A stretch of DNA of 64,000 nt from Deltaproteobacteria bacterium. Lineage in GTDB: Bacteria > Myxococcota_A > Polyangia > Polyangiales > Polyangiaceae. Positions 28,592-36,214 of this stretch are shown one piece after another (position 1 is the first letter of the stretch; every line of letters begins with the position of its first letter). The position numbers and the translations under genes are program-made. The DNA is taken from NCBI GenBank assembly GCA_016218915.1, contig JACRCQ010000045.1, positions 1 through 64,000 of the forward strand, in the 5' to 3' direction. Under the pieces are notes generated by a model that was given only the letters and a program-made list of their open reading frames with translations, searched no databases and was not told the origin of the DNA.

Positions 28592-29304
28592 CAGATGCCA
28601 CCGTCCACGAACACGCTCTGGGCGTTCATGTAGCTGGCGCCTGGGCTCGCGAGGAAGGCGACCACGTCAGCCACTTCCTCGGGCTTGCCCGGACGCGCTG
28701 CCGTGCAGTAGCGCAGATACTCTGCCTTCTCCTTGTCAGGCACCATCCTCCCCACGCCGTCGTCGAGAAGCCCTGGAACTACCTCGTTGACCCGGATGTG
28801 GCTGCGGGCGAGCTCCCCTGCGAGCGCGAGGGTGAACCCGGTCACGCCCGCCTTGGCTGCTGCATAGTGCACCGGGACCTCGAGCAGACGATGGCCTGCG
28901 AGCGATCCCATGTTGATGATGATCCCCTTCTTGCGGGCAATCATCCCGCGCACCACCTCACGGGTCACCAGGAACATGCTCTTGAGATTCGCTCCCAGGA
29001 TCTCGTCCCAGTCCTCGGCTTCGATCAGAGGCAAGGGCATCACCTGGGTACGTCCAGCATTGTTGACCAGCACGTCGATCTGCCCGAGCTTTGCCAGCAC
29101 GTCCTTGACCATCCGCTCCACTTGCGCGGGCTGCGTCAGATCCACCTGGCAAGCCATGGCTCCGGTCTCCTGGGCCAACGCCTCGGCAGGCTCCTTTCCC
29201 CCGAGCCAGGTGAAAGCGACTTGGTGACCATCGCGCACGAACCTGCGCACGATCGCTCTTCCCACTGCCCCGCTTCCGCCCGTGACGAGCACCTTGTCAG
29301 GCAT
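28591..29304 (-). CDS. 3-oxoacyl-ACP reductase (FabG-like SDR)
   Basis: VTGGSGAVGRAI, LVNNAGR, S...YAAAK catalytic residues. Confidence 0.88.
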   Translation of the reverse strand: MPDKVLVTGGSGAVGRAIVRRFVRDGHQVAFTWLGGKEPAEALAQETGAMACQVDLTQPAQVERMVKDVLAKLGQIDVLVNNAGRTQVMPLPLIEAEDWDEILGANLKSMFLVTREVVRGMIARKKGIIINMGSLAGHRLLEVPVHYAAAKAGVTGFTLALAGELARSHIRVNEVVPGLLDDGVGRMVPDKEKAEYLRYCTAARPGKPEEVADVVAFLASPGASYMNAQSVFVDGGI

Positions 29305-29695
29305 GCTGCTCCTCCATCATCCGCATGACGAGATTGACGAAAGTCCCTACGCGGAATCGCTTGGGAAGGTCGGAGGTGCGCAGCCCTTCGGCGAGCTCTT
29401 CCGGTGGCACTTCCGGCATGGCCTTTCGAAGCTCCGCAAGCCCTTCTGCCGTGTAGATCCCGCCGACCTCGAAGGGCTTGTCGCCGAGCTGCTCCTTGGC
29501 ACGACGCTCGATCGAGCGTGGCGAGATCTTGATCTTGAACTTCTGCTCGAGCTGGAAGATCACGTCGAGCAGATCCAGGGAGTCGAGCTTGAGATCGTAG
29601 ATGATCCTGTCCTGCTCCTTGATCGTCTCGACGTCGATCTCCAGGATCGCTGCCAGGCATTCAGCCACACCGCGGAGAACTTCCTCCCGTGCCAT
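29297..29695 (-). CDS. Acyl carrier protein (long C-terminal extension)
   Basis: DLKLDSLDLLDVIFQLEQKFKIKI: phosphopantetheine DSLD motif. Confidence 0.85.
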   Translation of the reverse strand: MAREEVLRGVAECLAAILEIDVETIKEQDRIIYDLKLDSLDLLDVIFQLEQKFKIKISPRSIERRAKEQLGDKPFEVGGIYTAEGLAELRKAMPEVPPEELAEGLRTSDLPKRFRVGTFVNLVMRMMEEQHA

Positions 29696-29708
29696 TTCCT
29701 CTTCCTTC

Positions 29709-30353
29709 CTACGTTGCAGTCTCTGGGGACCGCTCCTCGATGATGATCGTCGCGACCTCTCCGACCGGGCGCCGCTCGGGCGCGCGCGGGTCCTCGGCCG
29801 GATACCCCAGCGCCACCAGGCACACGATCTCCTGGCGTGCCGCGATCCCCAGTCGTTTCTTGATGGCCTTGCCTGCGACAAGGGGGCCGGTCAGACAGCA
29901 GCTGCCCAGCCCGGACGCGTGCGCCGCGAGCATCAGGTTCTGCGTCGCCATCGCGGCCGACGTGCGCGCACCCGCTATCCCCGCTGCGTCCGCTCCGACC
30001 ATCTTCTCGAGGAATCCGTCGGACCGCCTGCACGTGACCACGAAGAGTGCCGGCGCTTTGCCGAACCAGTCGAAGTTCCCGGCATACGAGGCGATCTCCT
30101 CGGACAGACCTGACTCCGACGCGCTCGCGATCAGCTCCTCCCAGCGCTGACGCACCATGGCTGCGAGCTCCCCGATGACCGCGGCCGACGCGATCATCAC
30201 GAAGTGCCAATCCTGCCGGTTGCTCGCCGAGGGCGCCCAGGTCGCTGCCTCGACCAGGTCCGACAGAAGCGCTATCGGGACCTCGCGCGGCTTGAACCTG
30301 CGCACGCTTCGTCGCTCCTTGAGAACGCCCAGCAGCAGCTCCGCCTCGCTCAC
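29709..30353 (-). CDS. Nitroreductase-family protein (GTG start)
   Basis: KERRSVRRFKPREVP, ATWAPSASNRQDWHFVMI, GLGSCCLTGP, VCLVALGYPAE. Confidence 0.85.
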   Translation of the reverse strand: MSEAELLLGVLKERRSVRRFKPREVPIALLSDLVEAATWAPSASNRQDWHFVMIASAAVIGELAAMVRQRWEELIASASESGLSEEIASYAGNFDWFGKAPALFVVTCRRSDGFLEKMVGADAAGIAGARTSAAMATQNLMLAAHASGLGSCCLTGPLVAGKAIKKRLGIAARQEIVCLVALGYPAEDPRAPERRPVGEVATIIIEERSPETAT

Positions 30354-31057
30354 AGCCCCAACCCTCCGTCGACCCGGATCACCTGCCCATTGATGTACCC
30401 GGCGGCTTCGGACGCCAGGAAGGCGACCACCTCCGCGACCTCCTCGGGCTTGCCGAACCTTCGCACGGAGATCGCTTCCAGCAGCTTGTCCCCATGCTCC
30501 TCGCGTACCCGGGCCGACATCTCGGTCTCGATCACGCCGGGCGCAACGCAGTTCACCAGCACGCCCCTTCGCCCGAGCTCGATCGCCAGCACCCGGGTCA
30601 TGGACTCCAGCGCAGCCTTGCTCGATGCGTAGTTGATCTGGCCCCGCCCCCCCATGGTGGCCGAGATCGACGAAATATGGATGAGCCTTCCCCACCGGCC
30701 GAGCATCATGTACTTGCCCGCAGCGCGGCTGAGCCGGAACGCCCCGGTCAGGTTCGTGTCGATCACCCTCTGCCAGTCTTCGTCGGTCATCGCGAGCGCG
30801 GGAGCTTCCACGTTGACCGCTGCTGCGTTGACCACGATGTCGAGGCGTCCATGGTCGGCATGGATCTGCTCGCAGACCTGATCCACCTGCTGGCCGTCTC
30901 GAAGATCGAGAAGAACCGATCGTACCGCGTCGCTCGCGGCCGCGGGCTGGCGCGAGACGAATCCTGCATAGACCGTGGAGCACTGGGCGCAGAGCTTGCG
31001 CACGATCGCTGCGCCGATCTCTCCGCTTCCCCCTGCCACAAGCGCAACCCTGCTCAT
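30350..31057 (-). CDS. 3-oxoacyl-ACP reductase (FabG-like SDR)
   Basis: GGSGEIGAAIV, VVNAAAV, SSIS...YASSK motif. Confidence 0.88.
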   Translation of the reverse strand: MSRVALVAGGSGEIGAAIVRKLCAQCSTVYAGFVSRQPAAASDAVRSVLLDLRDGQQVDQVCEQIHADHGRLDIVVNAAAVNVEAPALAMTDEDWQRVIDTNLTGAFRLSRAAGKYMMLGRWGRLIHISSISATMGGRGQINYASSKAALESMTRVLAIELGRRGVLVNCVAPGVIETEMSARVREEHGDKLLEAISVRRFGKPEEVAEVVAFLASEAAGYINGQVIRVDGGLGL

Positions 31058-32292
31058 TTCATTGCCCTTCGAAGGACCAGCGTCGCGTTCTGCCCTCCAA
31101 ACCCGAAGGAGTTCGTCAGCACGTACTCGCCGTCGAACCCCCTGCCCGGGGCGGTCACGTGATCCAGCTCGCACCCTGGCCCCACGCTCTGCAGGCACGG
31201 GTTGGGAGGCAGCACGCCGCGCCCGATGGCCAGCAGACATGCACCCAGCTCCACTGCGCCCGCGGCTGCAATCAAGTGGCCAGTCATCGACTTGGTTGCG
31301 CTGATCGGAATGCGCTGCCAGGTTGCAGAGAACAGGCGCCGGATCGCCATGGCTTCGATCTCGTCGTTGAGCTGCGTGCCTGTCCCGTGCACGTTGATGT
31401 GTCCGATCGCAGCGCCGTCGATGCCTGCATCCTGCAAGGCAGACGCCATGGCGCGCTCGGCTCCCTTGCCTTCCGGATCCGGTGCGCTGAGGCTGCTCGC
31501 GTCCAGGCTCGAGCCGTACCCGCACAGCTCGGCGAGAATCGTCCTTCCCTGCGCGCGGGCTTGCTCCAACGGTTCGAGCACGGCAATCGCCGCCCCTTCC
31601 CCGAGCACGGTGCCGCTGCGCGAAGCATCAAAGGGCCGACACGCGTGGGCTCCCCTCGCGTTGTCCGTGGTCAAGGCCCCCAGCAGCTGGAAGCCGCCCA
31701 CGCCCAGCGGATTGATCATGGAGTCGAACGCACCGCAGACAGCTCGATCGACGCGACCCGATCGCACCGCGCGGAAGCCCTGCCCGATCGCCTGGGCGCC
31801 TGCAGCGCAGGCCGAGCAGTTGACCAGCACCTGCTCCGGGAGCCCGAAGCTGGCGCTGATCAGCCGGGCGGCTGTGTCCAGGGGCACCTGCACTGGAGGC
31901 CCTTCCCCTTGCAGGCACCTGCGCGCCACCTCGTGGAAGTCGAGCTTGCCGCCATGAATCGCCTTGCTCAGGTCGAACACCTCCAGGCTCGTGCCCAGAT
32001 GCAGCAGCGACTCCTGCCCGAGCCGGACAACGGCCGACTGCTCGAGCGCCTGCCTGCAAGCCTCGTAGGCGAATCCCACCTTCGGATCATGGGCCGCGAC
32101 CTCTGCAACCTCTGCGGGGAGCTCCAGCTCTTCCTTCACCTCCCCTGCGAGCTGCACCTCGAACGTGCTCACGTCGAAGCGCGTGATCCGTCGAATTCCG
32201 CTGTCGCCCCTCGTGAGCGACGCGAAGAAGGCGTCTGCTCCGACGCCGATCGGACTGACCACGCCGAACCCGGTGATTGCAACGCGCCTCAT
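31054..32292 (-). CDS. Beta-ketoacyl-ACP synthase II-type (FabF-like)
   Basis: ITGFGVVSPIG, active-site NCSACAAGAQAIG, HGTGTQLNDEIE, KSMTGHLIAAAG. Confidence 0.92.
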   Translation of the reverse strand: MRRVAITGFGVVSPIGVGADAFFASLTRGDSGIRRITRFDVSTFEVQLAGEVKEELELPAEVAEVAAHDPKVGFAYEACRQALEQSAVVRLGQESLLHLGTSLEVFDLSKAIHGGKLDFHEVARRCLQGEGPPVQVPLDTAARLISASFGLPEQVLVNCSACAAGAQAIGQGFRAVRSGRVDRAVCGAFDSMINPLGVGGFQLLGALTTDNARGAHACRPFDASRSGTVLGEGAAIAVLEPLEQARAQGRTILAELCGYGSSLDASSLSAPDPEGKGAERAMASALQDAGIDGAAIGHINVHGTGTQLNDEIEAMAIRRLFSATWQRIPISATKSMTGHLIAAAGAVELGACLLAIGRGVLPPNPCLQSVGPGCELDHVTAPGRGFDGEYVLTNSFGFGGQNATLVLRRAMK

Positions 32293-33257
32293 GGTTGCCC
32301 CTCGGCTTCCAGCTCGAAGGACAGCGCCTGGGCATCTGCGCCCCAAACCCTTGGCTCGACCTTTGCGCCCAGGCACGCCAGCCCCACCAGGATCCCAGGC
32401 GCCGCGGCGAACGTCCTTCCCATCCTGGCAGAAAGCGGATCGCTCCCCGCAGCCGTCGCCCCGTCCCGCACCGACCGCACGTGCATCGCCCGAATCCTCG
32501 CGAGGATCGGGATGCCGTCTCTGCTCGCAGTCGATGCGCGCTCCATGACCACGTAGCCGGCACCAGGAGACGGGTACTCATCCGGACCCAGCATTCCCAT
32601 TCGACGAAGGAACACGAGCGTGGCCGGGTGGGCGGGCTGATCTGCGCCTCCGGCAAGCGCGCAGTCCACCTCTCCGCTCGCCACGGCTTCCCAGGCTTCG
32701 GCCAGGGCGGCGCCGGTCTGGCCTTCCCACGGCGTGAAGATCAGGTTCGGGCCCTGGATCCCCTCCAGGATCGAGATGATGCACGCAGGCATGTTGGCGA
32801 GGATGCGGAACGACAGAAGCGGATTGGTCGCCGCAAGTCCCTCGGTACCGAGCAATCGACAGGAGAAGCGTCCGTCTTCGATCGAACGCTCGATCATCGG
32901 ACGCACCTCGTCGATGCCTGCGGCCGCGAGCCCTGTGCCAGCGAACAATCCCACGCGGGCCGGGTCGAAACGCTTGCGGACCGCTGCAGTTGCCATGGCT
33001 TCGTGCGCTGCTGCGGCACCGAGCGTTGCAGCAAACGACATGAACTTGAGCATGCGACGGTTGCCCACGCGAGCGGCTGCGTCGAACGCGTCGAGCACGC
33101 CTGCCTGGAATCCCTCGAGCTGCGTGCCCTGAAGCTCGGCAACGACGCGACGCTGGGCCTTGCGCCCATCGCACCATCCCTGGAGGCTGGATTGCGCGGT
33201 CAGCCCCAGGGGCGTGACCAGCCCGACCGCTGTCACCGCTACGTCATCGTGCTGCAT
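32289..33257 (-). CDS. Beta-ketoacyl-synthase-like protein lacking the active-site Cys (chain-length-factor-like)
   Basis: AVTAVGLVTPLGL N-terminus and GPNLIFTPWEGQTGAALAEAW...CALAGGAD, where TACAxG is expected; about 322 aa. Confidence 0.75.
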   Translation of the reverse strand: MQHDDVAVTAVGLVTPLGLTAQSSLQGWCDGRKAQRRVVAELQGTQLEGFQAGVLDAFDAAARVGNRRMLKFMSFAATLGAAAAHEAMATAAVRKRFDPARVGLFAGTGLAAAGIDEVRPMIERSIEDGRFSCRLLGTEGLAATNPLLSFRILANMPACIISILEGIQGPNLIFTPWEGQTGAALAEAWEAVASGEVDCALAGGADQPAHPATLVFLRRMGMLGPDEYPSPGAGYVVMERASTASRDGIPILARIRAMHVRSVRDGATAAGSDPLSARMGRTFAAAPGILVGLACLGAKVEPRVWGADAQALSFELEAEGQP

Positions 33258-33753
33258 GTTGATCGAGCCCGCGCATCCACAATGCAAGGACTTCCGCCCT
33301 GCGCGCTTCGAGCTTTTCGTTGTGTATCTCGTGGAAGGAGAAGGTGAGCGTGCACTCGGCTACCAGCTCGCCGCGGATGCGCGCCTGCGCCTTGGCCCGT
33401 CCCCCGAGCTCGTTGACCGAAACGCCCACAGCCTCGTACTCGAGCGTGTCGCCCGGGTAGGTGGGCAGACGGAACTTCGCGCGCTCCACGATGCTCATCA
33501 ACGCCTTGATGTTCTTGCCAGTATCCCTGCGCACGCCTTCTTCCAAGAGAAGGCCCGAGAGCTGGGCCATTCCCTCGATGATGAGCACGCCCGGCATGAT
33601 CGGCTTCGAAGGGAAGTGGTCGTCGAAGAAATCCTCGCTCAGAGCGACGTTCTTGACCGCGGTGCCTCGATGTCCCGGATCCCAGGAGGTAATTCGATCG
33701 ATCATCAGGAAGCGCACGCGATGCTCCGATCCCAGGGGCCGCGAAAGCGGCAA
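33244..33753 (-). CDS. FabZ-like 3-hydroxyacyl-ACP dehydratase
   Basis: MIDRITSWDPG...DDHFPSKPIMPGVLIIEGMAQLSG: canonical HFP and E motifs. Confidence 0.9.
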   Translation of the reverse strand: MPLSRPLGSEHRVRFLMIDRITSWDPGHRGTAVKNVALSEDFFDDHFPSKPIMPGVLIIEGMAQLSGLLLEEGVRRDTGKNIKALMSIVERAKFRLPTYPGDTLEYEAVGVSVNELGGRAKAQARIRGELVAECTLTFSFHEIHNEKLEARRAEVLALWMRGLDQHAAR

Positions 33754-33802
33754 TTCGGGGACTTACCCTAGGCCCGGTGCGGCTTCAACATCCCCCACCC
33801 CG

Positions 33803-34942
33803 TCAGGTGGGCTTCCAATGCCGGCCCTCTTGAAGAGCTCGCCAAGGCTGGCGCTGGAACAACGAGATCGCCATGTGGCAAAAGCAGTGACAGCAGTCGC
33901 GACACACGGGAAGATCCCCTCGCAACGCTCGCGCCTGCTCCAGGGCCCGCTCGTAGGAGCCGGCTTCCAGGATGCTCACGTCCGCGTGCATCCGCTCCAG
34001 GCAAGGGTAGTACAAGCGCGCATCCGGACGAATCTTCGGCAGCAGCATCGGGTGACAGCGATAGTCGGCGAACCCGCGAATGCCCTTGAGGTAGTCGGGC
34101 ACGCCCATCACGCCGCGACGCGATCGCTTCAGCTCGATCAGCTCGTCGACCAGCGCCCGGTAGCCAGCGTTGTCGCGCAATCCCGGATGCACGTGCGGTC
34201 CGATCGTCTGCGGCGAAAGCTCGAAGCTCAGACCATGATCGAGCGCCCAATGCAGGACCTCGCGCGCACCCTGCACGTTGTCCGGCGTCACCACCGGGCT
34301 GAGCGTCACCTGGGTGCGGGTCGCATGACGCTGCGAGGCCGCGTACTCGACGCCCCGGATCACTGCGCGCGCTGCCTCGATCGAGCTTCCCATCACCTTG
34401 GACAGGTGCTCGTGCTGCATCGAGTCGACGCCGATGACCATCACATCGGTGAGCCGGAGCACCTCCGGGCGTTTGTCCAGCCCCATGGCCTTGGTGTTCA
34501 AGACCGTCTGGAAGCCGAGGCTCTTGGCCGCGAGCAGGATCTCCTCGAGATCGTCGCGGATCATCGGCTCGCCACCCGTCAGATCGAGCGTGTCGCCGCT
34601 TCGTCGAAGGATCCGCAGCAACCGCTTGACCTGATCGAGGCTTGGGTCGTCCACCGGATCCTGCTTGAAAGGCCGTCCATCACCCTCTGCGCAGTAGCTG
34701 CAGTGCAAGGCGCAGCGGTGCGTGACGTACAAGGAGAAGAACAGCGGACGCATCGGCTCCCGGCCGACCGCGAGCGAAGCTAGGTTCCGCAGGTAGTTGG
34801 CGGCAAACCCCATGTACCGGCCATGGTCCCGCCGCTGCGGCCGGGAGGCAAGCCCGTACAAGCCCTCCCAACTCTGCGGGCTGTGCACTCCGTGGTTCAC
34901 AACTCGGGTCGGACGACGCAACGGATGGCTGGGGGTTGACAT
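33803..34942 (-). CDS. Radical SAM protein (start may instead be the internal ATG at 34811-34813)
   Basis: THRCALHCSYCAE motif, DLTGGEPMIRDDL, C-terminal CRDCCHCFC; similar to the rSAM at 16650..17663. Confidence 0.85.
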   Translation of the reverse strand: MSTPSHPLRRPTRVVNHGVHSPQSWEGLYGLASRPQRRDHGRYMGFAANYLRNLASLAVGREPMRPLFFSLYVTHRCALHCSYCAEGDGRPFKQDPVDDPSLDQVKRLLRILRRSGDTLDLTGGEPMIRDDLEEILLAAKSLGFQTVLNTKAMGLDKRPEVLRLTDVMVIGVDSMQHEHLSKVMGSSIEAARAVIRGVEYAASQRHATRTQVTLSPVVTPDNVQGAREVLHWALDHGLSFELSPQTIGPHVHPGLRDNAGYRALVDELIELKRSRRGVMGVPDYLKGIRGFADYRCHPMLLPKIRPDARLYYPCLERMHADVSILEAGSYERALEQARALRGDLPVCRDCCHCFCHMAISLFQRQPWRALQEGRHWKPT

Positions 34943-34976
34943 CTCACATCTCAGACGATATAGGTATCCACTGAGA
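34936..34976 (+). promoter_or_regulatory. Putative sigma70 promoter (TTGACA-N17-TATAGG) with inverted repeat TCTCAG-N16-CTGAGA upstream of the Rrf2 gene
   Basis: TTGACA 34936-34941, TATAGG 34959-34964; TCTCAG 34949-34954 and CTGAGA 34971-34976. Confidence 0.6.
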
Positions 34977-34981
34977 GCAAG

Positions 34982-35395
34982 ATGCTGTCCCAGACCGTCA
35001 AGTACGCGCTCCGCATCCTTGGCCACCTCGGCAACCATCCGGGGGAGTGGCTCCAGGGCGATCAGATCGCACGGGCGACCGGGATTCCATCCAACTACCT
35101 GTCCAAGATCCTCAGCCAGCTGCGCAAGCGCGGGCTGGTGCACTCCCAGAAGGGCTGGGGCGGGGGTTTCGTGCTCGACGCACGCGCTTCGCGGATTCCG
35201 ATCGCCGAGGTCGTGGAGCTGTTCGACGGCAAGCGAGAGCAGAGCTCGTGCCTGTTCGGCCTGTCCGCCTGCGACCCGGACAACCCTTGTCCCCTCCACT
35301 CGCACTGGGATCGCATCTCCAAGAGCTTCGACCGCATGCTCGCTTCGACCACCATCGGCGACCTCAAGACCGGTCCTGCGTCGCGCCGGAACTGA
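34982..35395 (+). CDS. Rrf2-family transcriptional regulator with Fe-S-type Cys triad
   Basis: MLSQTVKYALRILGHL, IPSNYLSKILSQLRKRGLVHSQKGWGGGF, and CLFGLSACDPDNPC (Cx6Cx5C). Confidence 0.9.
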   Translation: MLSQTVKYALRILGHLGNHPGEWLQGDQIARATGIPSNYLSKILSQLRKRGLVHSQKGWGGGFVLDARASRIPIAEVVELFDGKREQSSCLFGLSACDPDNPCPLHSHWDRISKSFDRMLASTTIGDLKTGPASRRN

Positions 35396-35407
35396 GGTCT
35401 TTTTTTT
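35360..35407 (+). terminator. Rho-independent terminator overlapping the rrf2-like stop codon
   Basis: GACCTCA (35360-35366) / TGAGGTC (35393-35399) perfect stem arms with inner CCGG/CCGG, followed by T8 (35400-35407). Confidence 0.7.
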
Positions 35408-35460
35408 GCCAACTCAATGGACTCAGACATCCAGTAATCCAGAAAGAACAAGGAGCCGCC

Positions 35461-36054
35461 ATGCACCAGGCCATCGACATCCTCATGAACGAGCACAGCC
35501 TCATCCTCAAGGTCCTCGCCTCCTTGCAGTCCTTCGTCGATGCAGCAGGCCCTGACGACCGCGAATCTGTCCTGCACTACGCAACGTTCCTGCGAGACTT
35601 CGCAGACAAGTGGCACCACGGCAAGGAAGAGGACCGCCTGTTCGTACGCATGGGCGAGTTCGGCTTCCCGCGCGAGTTCGGCCCGATCGCTGTCATGCTC
35701 GCGGATCACGTCGAAGGGCGCGCCCACACCCGCGCTCTGCTCGAGATCGGCTCCGGCGCGGGCCCTCTGTCCGACGCCGAGCTCGAGAGCGTCTGCGATC
35801 ACGCCGAATCCTATGTCCAGCTCCTTCGCGCGCACATCGCCAAGGAGGACGGCATCCTGTACCCGATGGCATTGCGCGCGATCCCCGCGGCCGAGCTTGA
35901 CAAGCTCGCAGACGACTACGCGGCGTTCGAGCGCGAGGCCATGAGCGAAGCCGATCATGCCCGCGTCCTCGCCCAAGCCGACCGCCTGATCGCCCGCTTC
36001 CCGCCAAGCACCGACGTCGACCAGCATCCCATGTGCGTCGGCTGCGCCGGATGA
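35461..36054 (+). CDS. Hemerythrin-domain protein
   Basis: LMNEHSLILKVL...HHGKEEDRLF...DHVEGRAHTRAL...HIAKEDGILYP: His/Glu motifs of hemerythrin HHE domains. Confidence 0.85.
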   Translation: MHQAIDILMNEHSLILKVLASLQSFVDAAGPDDRESVLHYATFLRDFADKWHHGKEEDRLFVRMGEFGFPREFGPIAVMLADHVEGRAHTRALLEIGSGAGPLSDAELESVCDHAESYVQLLRAHIAKEDGILYPMALRAIPAAELDKLADDYAAFEREAMSEADHARVLAQADRLIARFPPSTDVDQHPMCVGCAG

Positions 36055-36214
36055 TTCCGGGAACCGCGCGCTCCCTGCTGCTGTCCGTACGCCCAGAGCA
36101 CCATGGATCCTGCCTCCGCCGAGCCGATCTCGGACGGCGTCCATGAAGTGATTCCGGGCAGGATCGCCAACCGACTCCGAGCAGGAGTCGCCTGCCGCAC
36201 AGGGGAGATGCGCG

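Noticed and set aside
23076-32556. Long plus-strand ORFs (23076-24587, 26887-28233, 31159-32556) across the lipid cluster
   Set aside because: Shadow ORFs of cysteine desulfurase, Tes-like rSAM and KS genes, which carry clear catalytic motifs on the minus strand.
28148-34942. Interpretation of the KS/ACP cluster as ordinary housekeeping FAS II
   Set aside because: Presence of a Cys-less KS partner, nitroreductase, Tes-like rSAMs, aminotransferase and desulfurase, and absence of FabD/FabH/FabI-like genes, argue for a specialised system.
28148-34942. Interpretation as a standard aryl polyene cluster
   Set aside because: No ammonia lyase, AMP-ligase, thioesterase or exporter-type genes typical of aryl polyene loci seen; several rSAMs are atypical. 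Not excluded without a database comparison.
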